Origin: Mycoplasmopsis synoviae ATCC 25204 | GTDB lineage: Bacteria > Bacillota_I > Bacilli_A > Mycoplasmatales > Metamycoplasmataceae | DNA length: 64,000 nt | Assembly: GCF_000969765.1 (NCBI RefSeq) | Contig: NZ_CP011096.1 | Location: 310,001-374,000, forward strand | Direction: 5' to 3' | Shown here: one piece after another, positions 1 to 9,187 of the stretch | Layout: every line of letters starts with the position of its first letter | Position numbering within the stretch: the stretch's first letter is position 1 | The notes under the pieces: generated by a model | What the model saw: the letters and a program-made list of their open reading frames with translations, nothing else | What the model was told of the DNA's origin: nothing | The model's database searches: none | Translations under genes and position numbers: made by a program

Positions 1-672
1 GTTAACGTAGTTAATTATTGCTTGTAATAATGAAGTTTGAGTGATATTCTCCCCTACTACGTTTACTAATAATTTTTTGAATTTATCGTTAAAGGTTCCT
101 TCAACATTTGAAGTACCATTAATTAAAGTATTTTCTTTTCCGCCTACTGTAGGAAGGGCTTCATCTAAAACTATAGAAGGCCCGGTGTAATTTAAATAAA
201 CATTAACTTTTGCTTTTACGTTAGCATCATTAACTGTTGGACTTCCTGGCGCTGTTGAAGATGAAGCTCCTTGATATCTAAGTGCGTTTTCAGTTGCATC
301 AGCACTGGTGTATAGCACTCTAATTAATAGAGTTAGCGATTGGCTAGCTCCATTATCAATTTGAAGGTTATATCCTTCTTTACCTTGAAGTGTAAAGGTT
401 ACTTTAGGAATTTTTACATTTTTACCTGTTGATATAGTTTCATAAGTAACTTTTGGAGATGAAAGAGTTACATTTTTAAATTTATCAGCACCTAGTTTTT
501 TGGTTAACTGTTCTGAAAGTTTTTCTCAATTAGCAGGAGTATCAAATCATTGTTGCAATAATTTTGTATTTGCATCTTCGTGAGTTTTTTCATCAACCCT
601 TGCATCATCACTTGCTACGTAACCTTCAACTACAATTTTAGGCATAAACCCGTCTCAGTATAGCGCTAACAT
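1..672 (-). pseudogene. vlhA: vlhA donor cassette 7 (partial, runs off the left edge)
   Basis: Promoterless 3'-type vlhA donor. Reading on the minus strand from the ATG at 672, the frame gives MLALYWDGFMPKIV and stays open (TGA as Trp) to base 1, where it is inside the Ile-Asn-Tyr-Val-Asn region that lies about 200 codons before the end of the expressed protein. It lacks the signal peptide, the proline-rich region and the whole N-terminal helical half. It begins just after the 3' tail of the neighbouring cassette, at the same point as three other cassettes here. In M. synoviae such pseudogenes are known to be templates for changing the single expressed vlhA; donation from this copy is inferred. 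Confidence 0.9.
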
Positions 673-695
673 TTTGGGGTATGTTTTTGGTTTTA

Positions 696-2738
696 TTATT
701 GGCTTGAATTTGGCATGGTTTGTGGTGATGATGCTTGAGGTGTTCCTGATCCTGCTGTTTCATCAGTTTGACCTGCTTGAGTTCCGTCTTGGTTACCTTG
801 TTGCATTTCTTCGCCATCTTCTTGAGTTTCTTCTTGCTGTGGTGCTTCTAATACGCTTATAGGTCTTACGAATTTAGTTAATGGAATTCTTACAAGTACG
901 GTGTTTAATCAATTATTGCTTGCTATTGCAGTAACTGGTAAATACACTGCTTTAGTGTCTCCTTGGATTTGTTGTAAGAATACGTTGTTCCTATTTTTTA
1001 CTAAATCGTCTAAAGTTCCAGGTCTTAGCTCTTTTGTTTTTTCAACTTTAGTTATAGTAACTCCGTTTGTTCCATTTGTTACAAATGCAGCTCTAAATTT
1101 AGGGTCAAATTTATTAACGTAGTTAATTACCGCTTGGAATAATGAAGATTCAGCGTGACCCCTCCTTAATACGCTTACTAATAATTTTTTGAATTTATCA
1201 TTAAAGTCTTTATCTGTAACGTTTGATGTTCCATTTAGTGAAGTATTATTTGCAGTACCTACTGCAGGAACTGCTTGATCTAAAACTATAGAAGGCCCGG
1301 TGTAGTTTAAGTAAACGTTAACTTTTTCAATTGTGGTTGCATTATCACTAGGAGTTGCAGTATAATAAGCTCCTTGTGTTGAAAGCACATTTCTAGTTAG
1401 ATTTGAATCTTTATATAAAACTCTTATTGTAAGAGTTACAGTAGCTGCTGATTCTTCTGCTAGAGTATATCCATCTTTTGCTGCTAGATTGAAAGTAACT
1501 TTTGGGGTTAAATAACCTTTATTAGAACCTCTATTAGAAAATCTAACTTCATCTCAAGAAATTGTAGGATTTGATAAAGTCATATTCTTGAATTTTTCTT
1601 CACCTAATTTTTTTGTTAGCTGGTCTTCTAGTCCTGTTCAGTTTGACTCTTCTCTAAATCAAGCTTCTAGTTTTGTTTTATTTGCTTTTTCTTGAGCTGT
1701 TCTATTGTTTCCTTGACCATCTGCTACGTCGTAACCATCTGCTTGGTAATCTTGCACTACTATTTTAGGCATAAACCCGTCTCAGTATAGTGTACGACCG
1801 TCAACTGGTTTGTAGTATGCTGTTTTTTCTGTTGGGTTATCACCGTTAAGTGCATCAGTAGCTGCTTTTAAAGTGTCATTTAATGATTTTAGATAAGATG
1901 CTGTTGATGCTAAATCAGCCATTGGAGCTGGTGCAGGAGTTGTTTGTGCTTCTCTTGATGCTGCGCCAGCTGCTGAAGCTGCTTCACCATTTGCAACTCT
2001 AACTGTAGCTGATGTTGCCGCGCTAGGTGAAGTTTGCGTTGTTGTTGGAGTAGCTGCTTGAGTTGGAGCCATTACAAAGTTTTGTAGTTTGAATTCTGAT
2101 TTATCTCTAGCTTTGGTTCAAGCTCTAGGGTTTGGAAGCGCATCTCCTTCTGGAGTAGGAACCATAATTGATTGAGCTGTTCATTGGAATGCAGGAAACA
2201 CTGATGAAGCTTTAAGTAGCGCTGCATCGAAATCTGCTTTGTTATCTGCATCATAGTAGTTTCTTGGGTAGTCCACTTGCATTACAAGACCTTTAGAAAC
2301 TAGATCTTGAAGTGATGTTAGAGAATCTTTTAATGATGTTAGGTTTTCTAACATTGTTGTAGCTTGAGCAGCTTGTTCTTTTGTTAATTCATTAACTTGT
2401 CTTTGTAGTTCAGCTTTTAAAGCTGTATTAACAAGAGATTCAAGTTCTGTAACTTTAGCTGCAGCGCTGGTTTTTGTTTTTTGGAAGTCAAGATCTGGTT
2501 TAACTGCTGCAACTGCTGCATCTAGAGCTGTTTTTGCAGATTCTAATGTAGCTTTTGTTGTGTCTAAATTACTTGAAGCATCTAGATTTGCAAGTTTTGA
2601 ATCTTCTGTTAGAAAATCAGTTGCTGCTGTGTATTTTTCTTCTAAAGTAGTTTTATGAGTAGCATCTGTTACTTTTGAGTATTCAGCATCTTCTTTAACT
2701 TCCTTAGCTTTAGTAACCGATCCGCTTGTAAACCACAA
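696..2738 (-). pseudogene. vlhA: vlhA donor cassette 6 (long type, 5'-truncated)
   Basis: Long vlhA donor with about 680 open codons on the minus strand. It starts at a TTG/TGG-TTT-ACA-AGC junction and then matches the expressed gene from Ser-Gly-Ser-Val-Thr onward (codon 136 of the complete gene). It continues through the helical Ala/Lys/Glu-rich region, the LYWDGFMPKIV block, the NVYLNYTGP block and a Gln-rich C terminus, ending at TAA 696-698. No frameshift was seen. There is no ribosome-binding site, lipobox or promoter, so it should be silent. Just upstream lies the 96-bp repeat with its stem-loop spacer. Its reading frame has stayed intact without expression, which fits maintenance as a recombination template. 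Confidence 0.92.
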
Positions 2739-2807
2739 AAAAATTAAGTTAAAAATAAAACTAAATTTATTTTTTAAACTTAATTAAATGTCGGTGTAGT
2801 TTAAATA
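2712..2807. repeat. 96-bp direct repeat, copy 1, with stem-loop spacer between vlhA cassettes
   Basis: These 96 bases are identical to 6721-6816. On the minus strand the repeat holds the end of one cassette (NVYLNYTG, then Asp-Ile-stop), an AT-rich spacer, and the beginning of the next cassette (Ser-Gly-Ser-Val). The spacer at 2742-2785 is an imperfect inverted repeat with arms of about 18 bases (AATTAAGTT near each end) around a short loop. The identity of both copies, including non-coding bases, shows that this junction has been copied as a unit or is being kept. Confidence 0.9.
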
Positions 2808-3569
2808 AACATTAACTGTTTTTTTAGTTGTTTCGTCATTGGCATTTCTTGTGTTATTAGGAGCTGCAGTAGGAGAAGCTCCTTGAATAGTAAGTAGGTT
2901 TTGGTTAGATTCCTGAGATGAATAAAGAACTCTAATAGAAAGTGAAATTTGACTTTCTTCTGTTGTTGGCTCTGTTAATTGGTAACCCGGTTTTGCTTGA
3001 ATGTTAAAGGTAACTTTCGGATTTTTTCAAGTATTTGTATTAACAGTTACTTCTTCATAGCTAACCATTGGAGATGTTAAAACTACATTTTTAAATTTAT
3101 CAGCACCTAGTTTTTTGGTTAACTGTTCTGAAAGTTTTTCTCAATTAGCAGGAGCCTTAAATCAGTTTTGTAGTTTTGTTTTATTTGCTTCTTTGATTTC
3201 TTCTTTATTATCTTCAGTAGTATTTGCTACGTAATCATCTACAACTATTTTAGGCATAAACCCGTCTCAGTATAGTGTACGACCGTCAACTAGTTTGTAG
3301 TATGCTGTCTTATTAGTTGTAGTATCACCATTTAGTGCTGCAGTTTGCGCTTTAAGATCTGTATCTAAGGTTTTTAGATAAGAAACTGTTGATGCTAAAT
3401 CAGCTGTTGGAGTTGATGCTTCAGGAGTTAGTGAAGGTGATGATTCTCCTGAGTTTGTACTTGTTTCTTCTGTTGCAAGTCTAACTGTAGCTGATGTTGC
3501 CGCGCTAGGTGAAGTTTGCGTTGTTGTTGGAGTAGCTGCTTGAGCTGATCAGTTTTTAAGTTTTTTTAG
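2784..3569 (-). pseudogene. vlhA: vlhA donor cassette 5 (truncated at both ends)
   Basis: Short vlhA donor on the minus strand. Homology begins at Ala-Gln-Ala-Ala-Thr-Pro (about 3551). The frame is open from about 3569 and passes through a Ser/Thr/Glu-rich stretch, the LYWDGFMPKIV block (ATG codon of that block at 3255-3257) and the middle domain. It stops abruptly two codons after NVYLNYTG at TAA 2784-2786. The truncation point is the same one seen in cassette 2. The stretch from 3570 to 3715 between this cassette and the next is AT-rich and shows no vlhA homology or other feature I can identify. Confidence 0.88.
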
Positions 3570-3715
3570 CTAAATATTAATTTTGAAAAATTTCAAAAAT
3601 ATAAACCATCTTTGTACGCAAATTATATTTTTGCATCTATTTGTATATATTTTTAAATCCTTTGAGCAATAACTTTAAAAATTTAAATATTTTGGGCATG
3701 TTTTTGGTTTTATTA

Positions 3716-4765
3716 TTAACTTGTAGCTTGTTGTGATTAACCTGTTCCTGATGTTGAAGATCCACCTTCTGGAGCTTGTTGTGAACCTTGTGTTGTTTGA
3801 GTATTTTCTTGAGATTCTTGTTGAGCTGGAGCTATAGGGGCAGCTGGCATAAACGCAGTAACAGGTTTAACAAATTTAGTTAAAGGTATTCTAATTAAGA
3901 ATGTATTTAATCAATTATTGCTTGCTATTGCAGTAACTGCAAAATATACTGCGCTTGAGTCTCCATTAACTTGTTGTAAGAATCCTTTGTTATTGTATAG
4001 GAAATCGTTTAAACTTCCTATTTTAAGTTGTGTGCCGCTTTGAACGCTAGTTAAAGCAACTCCGTTTGTTTTTAATACAAATTCAGCTGGAAATTTAGGG
4101 TCAAATTTATTAACGTAGTTAATTATTGCTTGTAATAATGAAGTTTGAGTGATACTCTCCCCTACTACGTTTACTAATAATTTTTTGAATTTAGTGTTAA
4201 AGTCACCATCTACATTTAAAGTTCCGTTAATTGAAGTATTTTCTTGTTCGCCTACTCTTGGTAGATCTGCATCTAACTCAATATTTGGCCCGGTGTAGTT
4301 CATATAAACGTTTACGTCTCTAATTACTGCGGCATTATTAGATGGCGTTGAACCAGCTGGCGCTGCAGAAGGAGAAGCTCCTTGATATGGAAGTAAAAGA
4401 GTGTTTGGATTACTTGAGCTATATAAAACCCTTATTTTTAATTCTAAGGTAGTTGTTGTTCCTTCTCCACTTGCTAATTGGTAACCATCTTTAGCTGCCA
4501 CTCTAAAGGTTACCTTAGGAAATTTAACGCTTCCACTTGAAAGCGTTACGGTTTCAACACTAATTGTTGGATTTGAAAGAACAACGTTTTTAAATCTTTC
4601 TGTTCCAAGCTTTTTAGTTAGTTGATCAGATAAACCTTCTCAGTTTTCTGCTTCACCAAATCAAGCTTTAATTTTATTTTGGTTGTCTAAATCATTTGTT
4701 CAACCTGAATCAAAATTATCTAGCACAATTTTAGGCATAAACCCGTCTCAGTATATTAGTAACAT
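3716..4765 (-). pseudogene. vlhA: vlhA donor cassette 4 (3' type)
   Basis: Donor of the 3' type on the minus strand: ATG at 4765, MLLIYWDGFMPKIV, then the complete C-terminal half with NVYMNYTGP, the INYVNKFDPKF block and the AVTAIASNNW block, ending at TAA 3716-3718. The frame is open throughout with TGA as Trp. The 20-base tail aataaaaccaaaaacatgcc that follows the stop of the expressed gene also follows this stop. No promoter or secretion signal is present. The immediate upstream sequence is the 3' tail of cassette 3, so the two cassettes abut. Confidence 0.9.
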
Positions 4766-4788
4766 TTTGAGGCATGTTTTTGGTTTTA

Positions 4789-6747
4789 TTATTGGCTTTG
4801 TCCTGTTCTTTGTGCTGGTTGTGAAGTTTCAGTTTGTCCGCCTTGAGATTGAGCTGGAGCTGCTGGTGCTCTAAATGGTGTAATAGGTCTAACAAATTTA
4901 GTCAAAGGAATTCTAATTAGGAAGGTATTTAATCAATTATTGCTTGCTACAGCTGTTACTGCAAAATATACTGCTTCAGTATCTCCTTGGATTTGCTGTA
5001 AGAATACGTTGTTCTTATCTAAATCGTCTAAAGTTCCAGGTCTTAGCTCTTTTATTTTTTCAACTTTAGTTATAGTAACTCCGTTTATTGAATTTGTTAC
5101 AAATTGAGCTCTATATTTTGGATCGAATTTATTAACATAGTTAATTACAGACTTCAATAAAGGATTTACATATCTATTGGTAAATAGCAGTCCTTTAGAT
5201 GGATTTCCTCTAAATGCAGTGTTAAATGCACCTGTAACATTTGAGGTTCCGTTAATTGAAGTATTTTCTTCTCCGCCTACTGTTGGTAGATCTGCATCTA
5301 AGACAATGCTTGGCCCGGTGTAGTTTAAATACACATTAGCATTTGCTTTTACATTTGCATCATTAACGGTAGCATTTCTAGGAGCTGCTGAAGATGAAGC
5401 TCCTTGAATAGTAAGTAGGTTTTGGTTAGATTCCTGAGATGAATAAAGAACTCTAATAGTTAGAGAGATTTGTTTAGGATCTGTTGTAGGTTGTGTTAAT
5501 TCATAACCAGGTTTTGCCTCTACTGTGAAGGTAACTTTTGGATTTTTTCAAGCATTTGAATTAACAGTTACTTCTTCATAGCTAACCATTGGAGATGTTA
5601 AAACTACATTTTTAAATTTATCAGAACCTAGTTTTTTGGTTAACTGTTCTGAAAGTTTTTCTCAATTAGCAGGAGTATCAAATCACTCTTGTAGTTTTGT
5701 TTTATTTGCATCTTCGTGAGTTGCTTTACCTTTTTCTTCACCATCTGCTTCATAACTTTGCACTACTATTTTAGGCATAAACCCGTCTCAGTATAGTGTA
5801 CGATCAGCGTCAACTTTATAGTAAGCAGTTTTGGTTGTAGGGTTATCACCGTTAAGTGCATCAGTAGCAGCTTTTAAAGTGTCATTTAATGATTTTAAGT
5901 AAGAAACTGTTGATGCTAAATCAGCTGCTGGTGTTGGTGCTGCTGGTTGAGTTTCTGCTTCTGCTGCAGCTTCTTCTTCACCTTCTGCTTCTCCTGACAT
6001 TGCAACTCTAACTGTAGCTGAAGCTGATTCAGCTGCTGCAGGTTCTGTTGCTGATGGTGTAGCTGCTTGAGCTGGAGCCATTACAAAGTTTTGTAGTTTG
6101 AATTCTGATTTGTCTCTAGCTTTGGTTCAAGCTCTAGGGTTTGGTAAAGCGCCTCCTTCTGGAGTAGGAACCATAATTGATTGAGCTGTTCATTGGAATG
6201 CAGGAAACACTGATGAAGCTTTTAGTAAAGCTGCATCGAATGCTTCTTTATTGTCAGCATCGTAGTATTTTTGTGGATAATCCACTTGCATTTTTAGACC
6301 ATCTGATACTAAAGTTTGAAGAGATTCTAATGATTCTTTTAATGATGTTAGGTTAGCTAACATTGTTGTAGCTTGAGCGGCGTGATCTTTAGTTAAAGCA
6401 TTAACTTGTCTTTGTAATTCATCTTTTAAAGCTGTATTAACAAGAGCGTCAAGTTCTATAACTTTAGCTGCAGCGCTAGTTTTTGTTTTTTGGAAGTCAA
6501 GATCTGGTTTAACTGCTGCAACTGCTGCATCTAGAGCTGTTTTTGCAGATTCTAATGAAGCTTGAGTAGTTGCTAAAGTTCCATCAGCATTTAGATTTGC
6601 AAGTTTTGAACCTTCTGTTAGAAAACCAGCTGCTGCTGTTAATTTTGCTTCTAAAGTAGTTTTATGAGTAGTATCTGTTACTTTTGAGTATTCAGCATCT
6701 TCTTTAACTGCTTTAGCAGCAGTAACCGATCCGCTTGTAAACCACAA
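4789..6747 (-). pseudogene. vlhA: vlhA donor cassette 3 (long type, 5'-truncated)
   Basis: Long donor of about 650 open codons on the minus strand. It begins at Ser-Gly-Ser-Val-Thr like cassette 6 and ends at TAA 4789-4791. The helical region (Asp-Phe-Gln-Lys-Thr-Lys-Thr-Ser-Ala-Ala-Ala-Lys) is close to that of the expressed gene. The Ala/Glu-rich stretch near 5930-6080 closely resembles the expressed gene's SGEAEGEEEAAAEAE segment, which suggests recent sequence exchange. The C-terminal region after NYTGP carries a variant with an inserted Asn-Pro-Ser-Lys-Gly. It lacks the signal peptide, proline-rich repeats and promoter. Confidence 0.92.
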
Positions 6748-6816
6748 AAAAATTAAGTTAAAAATAAAACTAAATTTATTTTTTAAACTTAATTAAATGT
6801 CGGTGTAGTTTAAATA
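6721..6816. repeat. 96-bp direct repeat, copy 2, with stem-loop spacer between vlhA cassettes
   Basis: Identical to 2712-2807. The imperfect inverted repeat of the spacer is at 6751-6794. Cassette 2 terminates inside the repeat and cassette 3 starts inside it. Confidence 0.9.
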
Positions 6817-7248
6817 CACATTAACTTTTGCTTTTACGTTAGCATCATTAACGGTAGCTCCTCTAGGTGCTGCTGAAGATGAAGCTCCTTGTCTAGGAAG
6901 TTGAATTACGTTTTCACTTCCACGGTTATATAAGACTCTAACAACAAGGCTAATTTCATTTGCTGAATTATCAAGAGTGTATCCATCTTGTGCTTCAACT
7001 GTAAATGTTACAGTTGGAGTTTTAACAGCATTAGTACTAAAGGTAACTTCTTTATAAGTTAACTTTACGTTTTTAAATGTTTCTGCTCCAAGCTTTTTAG
7101 TTAGTTGATCTGATAGTCCTACTCAGTTTGCTGCATCACCAAATCAAGCTCTAATTTTATCTTGGTTGTCTGAATTTCTACCTCATGTTGAATCAAAACC
7201 TTCAAGCACAATTTTAGGCATAAACCCGTCTCAGTATATTAGTAACAT
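6793..7248 (-). pseudogene. vlhA: vlhA donor cassette 2 (middle segment only)
   Basis: Minus-strand fragment starting at ATG 7248 (MLLIYWDGFMPKIV) and running through the middle domain to NVYLNYTG. There the match ends abruptly and the frame closes after Asp-Ile at TAA 6793-6795. It therefore carries only the segment between the YWDGFMPKIV and NYTG blocks, about 150 codons. The same two borders occur in other cassettes, so this looks like a discrete exchangeable module and not a random remnant. It follows directly on the 3' tail of cassette 1. Confidence 0.88.
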
Positions 7249-7271
7249 TTTGAGGCATGTTTTTGGTTTTA

Positions 7272-8303
7272 TTATTGGATTTGTCCTGCTGGTTGTGAAC
7301 CTTGAGTTTCACCAGTTTGTTCAGTTCCTTGTTGTTGAGTATCGCTAGAAGTGTTTGTAGGAGTTGTAGGCCTGAATTCAGTTAAAGGTCTAACAAATTT
7401 AGTCAAAGGAATTCTAATTAGGAAGGTATTTAATCAATTATTGCTTGCTATTGCAGTTACTGCAAAATACACTGCTTCTTTATCACCTTTTATTTGTTGT
7501 AAGAATACGTTGTTCCTATTTTTTACTAAATCGTCTAAAGTTCCAGGTCTTAGCTCTTTTGTGTTTTGAACTTTAGTTATAGTAACTCCGTTTATTGAAT
7601 TTGTTACAAATTGAGCTCTAAATTTAGGGTCAAATTTATTAACGTAGTTAATTATTGCTTGGAATAATGAAGATTCAGCGTGACCCCCCCTTACTACGTT
7701 TACTAATAATTTTTTGAATTTAGTGTTAAAGTCACCTGTTACATTTGAGGTTCCGTTAATTGAAGTATTATTCTGATTTCCTACTTGTGGCAGCTCTGCA
7801 TCTAACTCAATATTTGGCCCGGTGTAGTTAAGATACACATTAACGTTTTTTATAACCTTAGGATCATTTGGTGTCTTTGTATTACCTGGCGCTGCTGAAG
7901 ATGAAGCTCCTTCATGTGTAAAGACATTAGCAGCGTTGGCTTCTGCGCTTTCATATAGCACTCTAACTACAAGATCAATCTCTCTTGTAGAGTTAGTATC
8001 TAACGTATAACCTTCATTAGCTTCTACGCTAAATTTAACGGTAGGATTTCAACGGGTTACTCCAGCTACAGTAAAATCTGTTCATGTAATGCTTCTATAT
8101 GTAAGCTTAACGTTTTTAAATTTATCAGAACCTAATTTTCTTGTTAATTGGTCAGCTACTAAAGTAAATTTGTCTTGATTTGCTGCAAATCAAGCTTCTA
8201 GTTTTGTTTTATTTGCAGTTTCGTTAGTATCTTTATTATTTCCATGGCCTGCTGGTTGATAGCCTTCAACTACAATTTTAGGCATAAACCCGTCTCAGTA
8301 TAA
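7272..8303 (-). pseudogene. vlhA: vlhA donor cassette 1 (3' type, nearest to the expressed gene)
   Basis: Minus-strand donor beginning at LYWDGFMPKIV (8303) and ending at TAA 7272-7274, followed by the conserved 20-base 3' tail. It holds the middle domain, NVYLNYTGP, INYVNKFDPKF and AVTAIASNNW blocks in an open frame of about 340 codons. Upstream of 8303 the vlhA match stops at once; the next sequence is AT-rich and then a strongly diverged vlhA relic. No promoter, start signal or lipobox is present. Confidence 0.9.
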
Positions 8304-8325
8304 ATTAATAGTTTTTATATTGTTA

Positions 8326-8550
8326 CTAGCAAAGCTTTCTATTAGTTATTGAAAATTTTATATTTACAATGCAAAGATTTATATGTTGTAAGAATATATT
8401 ATTACCTCATCTAATTTGTTCTTGTTTTAAAATGCTTCCTTCAACTTTAAGTCATGAAACTCAAGCTTGGTATCCTGAGGTTTTACTTGTTTTAAATTTT
8501 GGATCAAAGCTTTGAATGTATTTTTTAATAGCTTGCCTTAAAGCGTTAAT
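8326..8550 (-). pseudogene. Diverged vlhA-like C-terminal relic
   Basis: An open stretch of 74 codons on the minus strand contains RQAIKKYIQSFDPKF, then a region ending GNNIFLQHI. These line up with the LQAIINYVNKFDPKF and NNVFLQQI blocks of VlhA at the correct spacing, but with far more substitutions than among the seven good cassettes. Both ends degrade into stops. I read it as an old vlhA or paralogous haemagglutinin fragment. Its low similarity would make it a poor recombination donor. Confidence 0.7.
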
Positions 8551-9012
8551 TTAGTCTCTAAAAGAATTACCATTAAATTTAAATTTGTTAACGTTAATAA
8601 CTTTATAAATTGATATTAAAAATAAAATAATGATCACAATTTAATAGTGAAAATATTTAGATCTTAATTTATTTTCAAAAATTTAAGTGTTGAATTATTC
8701 CTTTTAAAAATATTTTGTTTTTTTTGCTTTAAATTTTCAGGTTTTTGTTTTTGTTTTTGTTTTTTTAATTTTTTTGATTTAAAAGTCTTGAAAAACAGCT
8801 ATAAAAACTTTAAATAAAAAAGTTTTAAATTTTCATTTTTATTAAAAATTTATTTAAGAGAAAAAATAAACAATTCAAAAACACAAAAAATAAATTATTT
8901 AAAAATAAAAAATACTTATAATGTTTTTAAATAATTAAAAAATATTAATTTATTTTTGCTAAAATTTACACGTACAAATTTAGTTAATTCACTTATAAAT
9001 TGGCGCTAAAAA
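8551..9012. other. Non-coding AT-rich region upstream of vlhA
   Basis: No gene is recognisable. The stretch contains a GTTTTT tract (about four units from 8741) followed by more poly-T, and long A/T runs. It separates the inverted donor array from the expressed gene and could supply a bent or flexible promoter upstream region. No clear reading frame over 40 codons with a plausible start was found. Confidence 0.5.
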
Positions 9013-9030
9013 GTTAATTAACTACGTTAA
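9013..9030. promoter_or_regulatory. Palindromic motif abutting the vlhA promoter
   Basis: GTTAATTAACTACGTTAA lies 5 bases upstream of the candidate -35 box. It contains the perfect palindrome GTTAATTAAC plus a second GTTAA half-site. Sixteen of its bases (9015-9030) also occur inside the vlhA coding region at 11199-11214. A regulator site is possible; nothing more is shown by the sequence. Confidence 0.3.
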
Positions 9031-9034
9031 TTTC

Positions 9035-9062
9035 TTGCTTAAAAAAATTAATGTTGTATAAT
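9035..9062 (+). promoter_or_regulatory. vlhA promoter
   Basis: Candidate -35 TTGCTT (9035-9040), a 16-base spacer and a perfect -10 TATAAT (9057-9062). This predicts a transcript start near 9069 and a leader of about 118 bases, ending in the ribosome-binding site AAAGGA (9175-9180) seven bases before the ATG. None of the donor cassettes has an equivalent promoter, consistent with a single expression site. Confidence 0.7.
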
Positions 9063-9187
9063 TATTAAGAAATTAAGTAAATTATTAAAGAAAGTTATTT
9101 TAATTTAACGCATTATTCAAAAAATTCAAAACACAAAAATATAGACCCTTAATCGAATTTTGATGCGTAAAATAAAAGGATTTATTT

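Noticed and set aside
674-1122. Short plus-strand frames inside the donor array
   Set aside because: They are shadows of the minus-strand vlhA frames; no ribosome-binding site or family resemblance.
2072-2254. Second minus-strand frame overlapping donor cassette 6
   Set aside because: Out of frame with the long vlhA frame, which reads straight through here with TGA as Trp.
1-8303. Tandem repeats of the donor array as a CRISPR-like array
   Set aside because: The repeats are long coding modules with protein-level conservation; there are no short regular spacers.
8741-8775. GTTTTT tract upstream of vlhA as a phase-variation switch like the GAA repeats of M. gallisepticum
   Set aside because: It lies about 300 bases from the predicted promoter, is short and imperfect, and M. 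synoviae is known to vary vlhA by recombination, not by promoter repeats.
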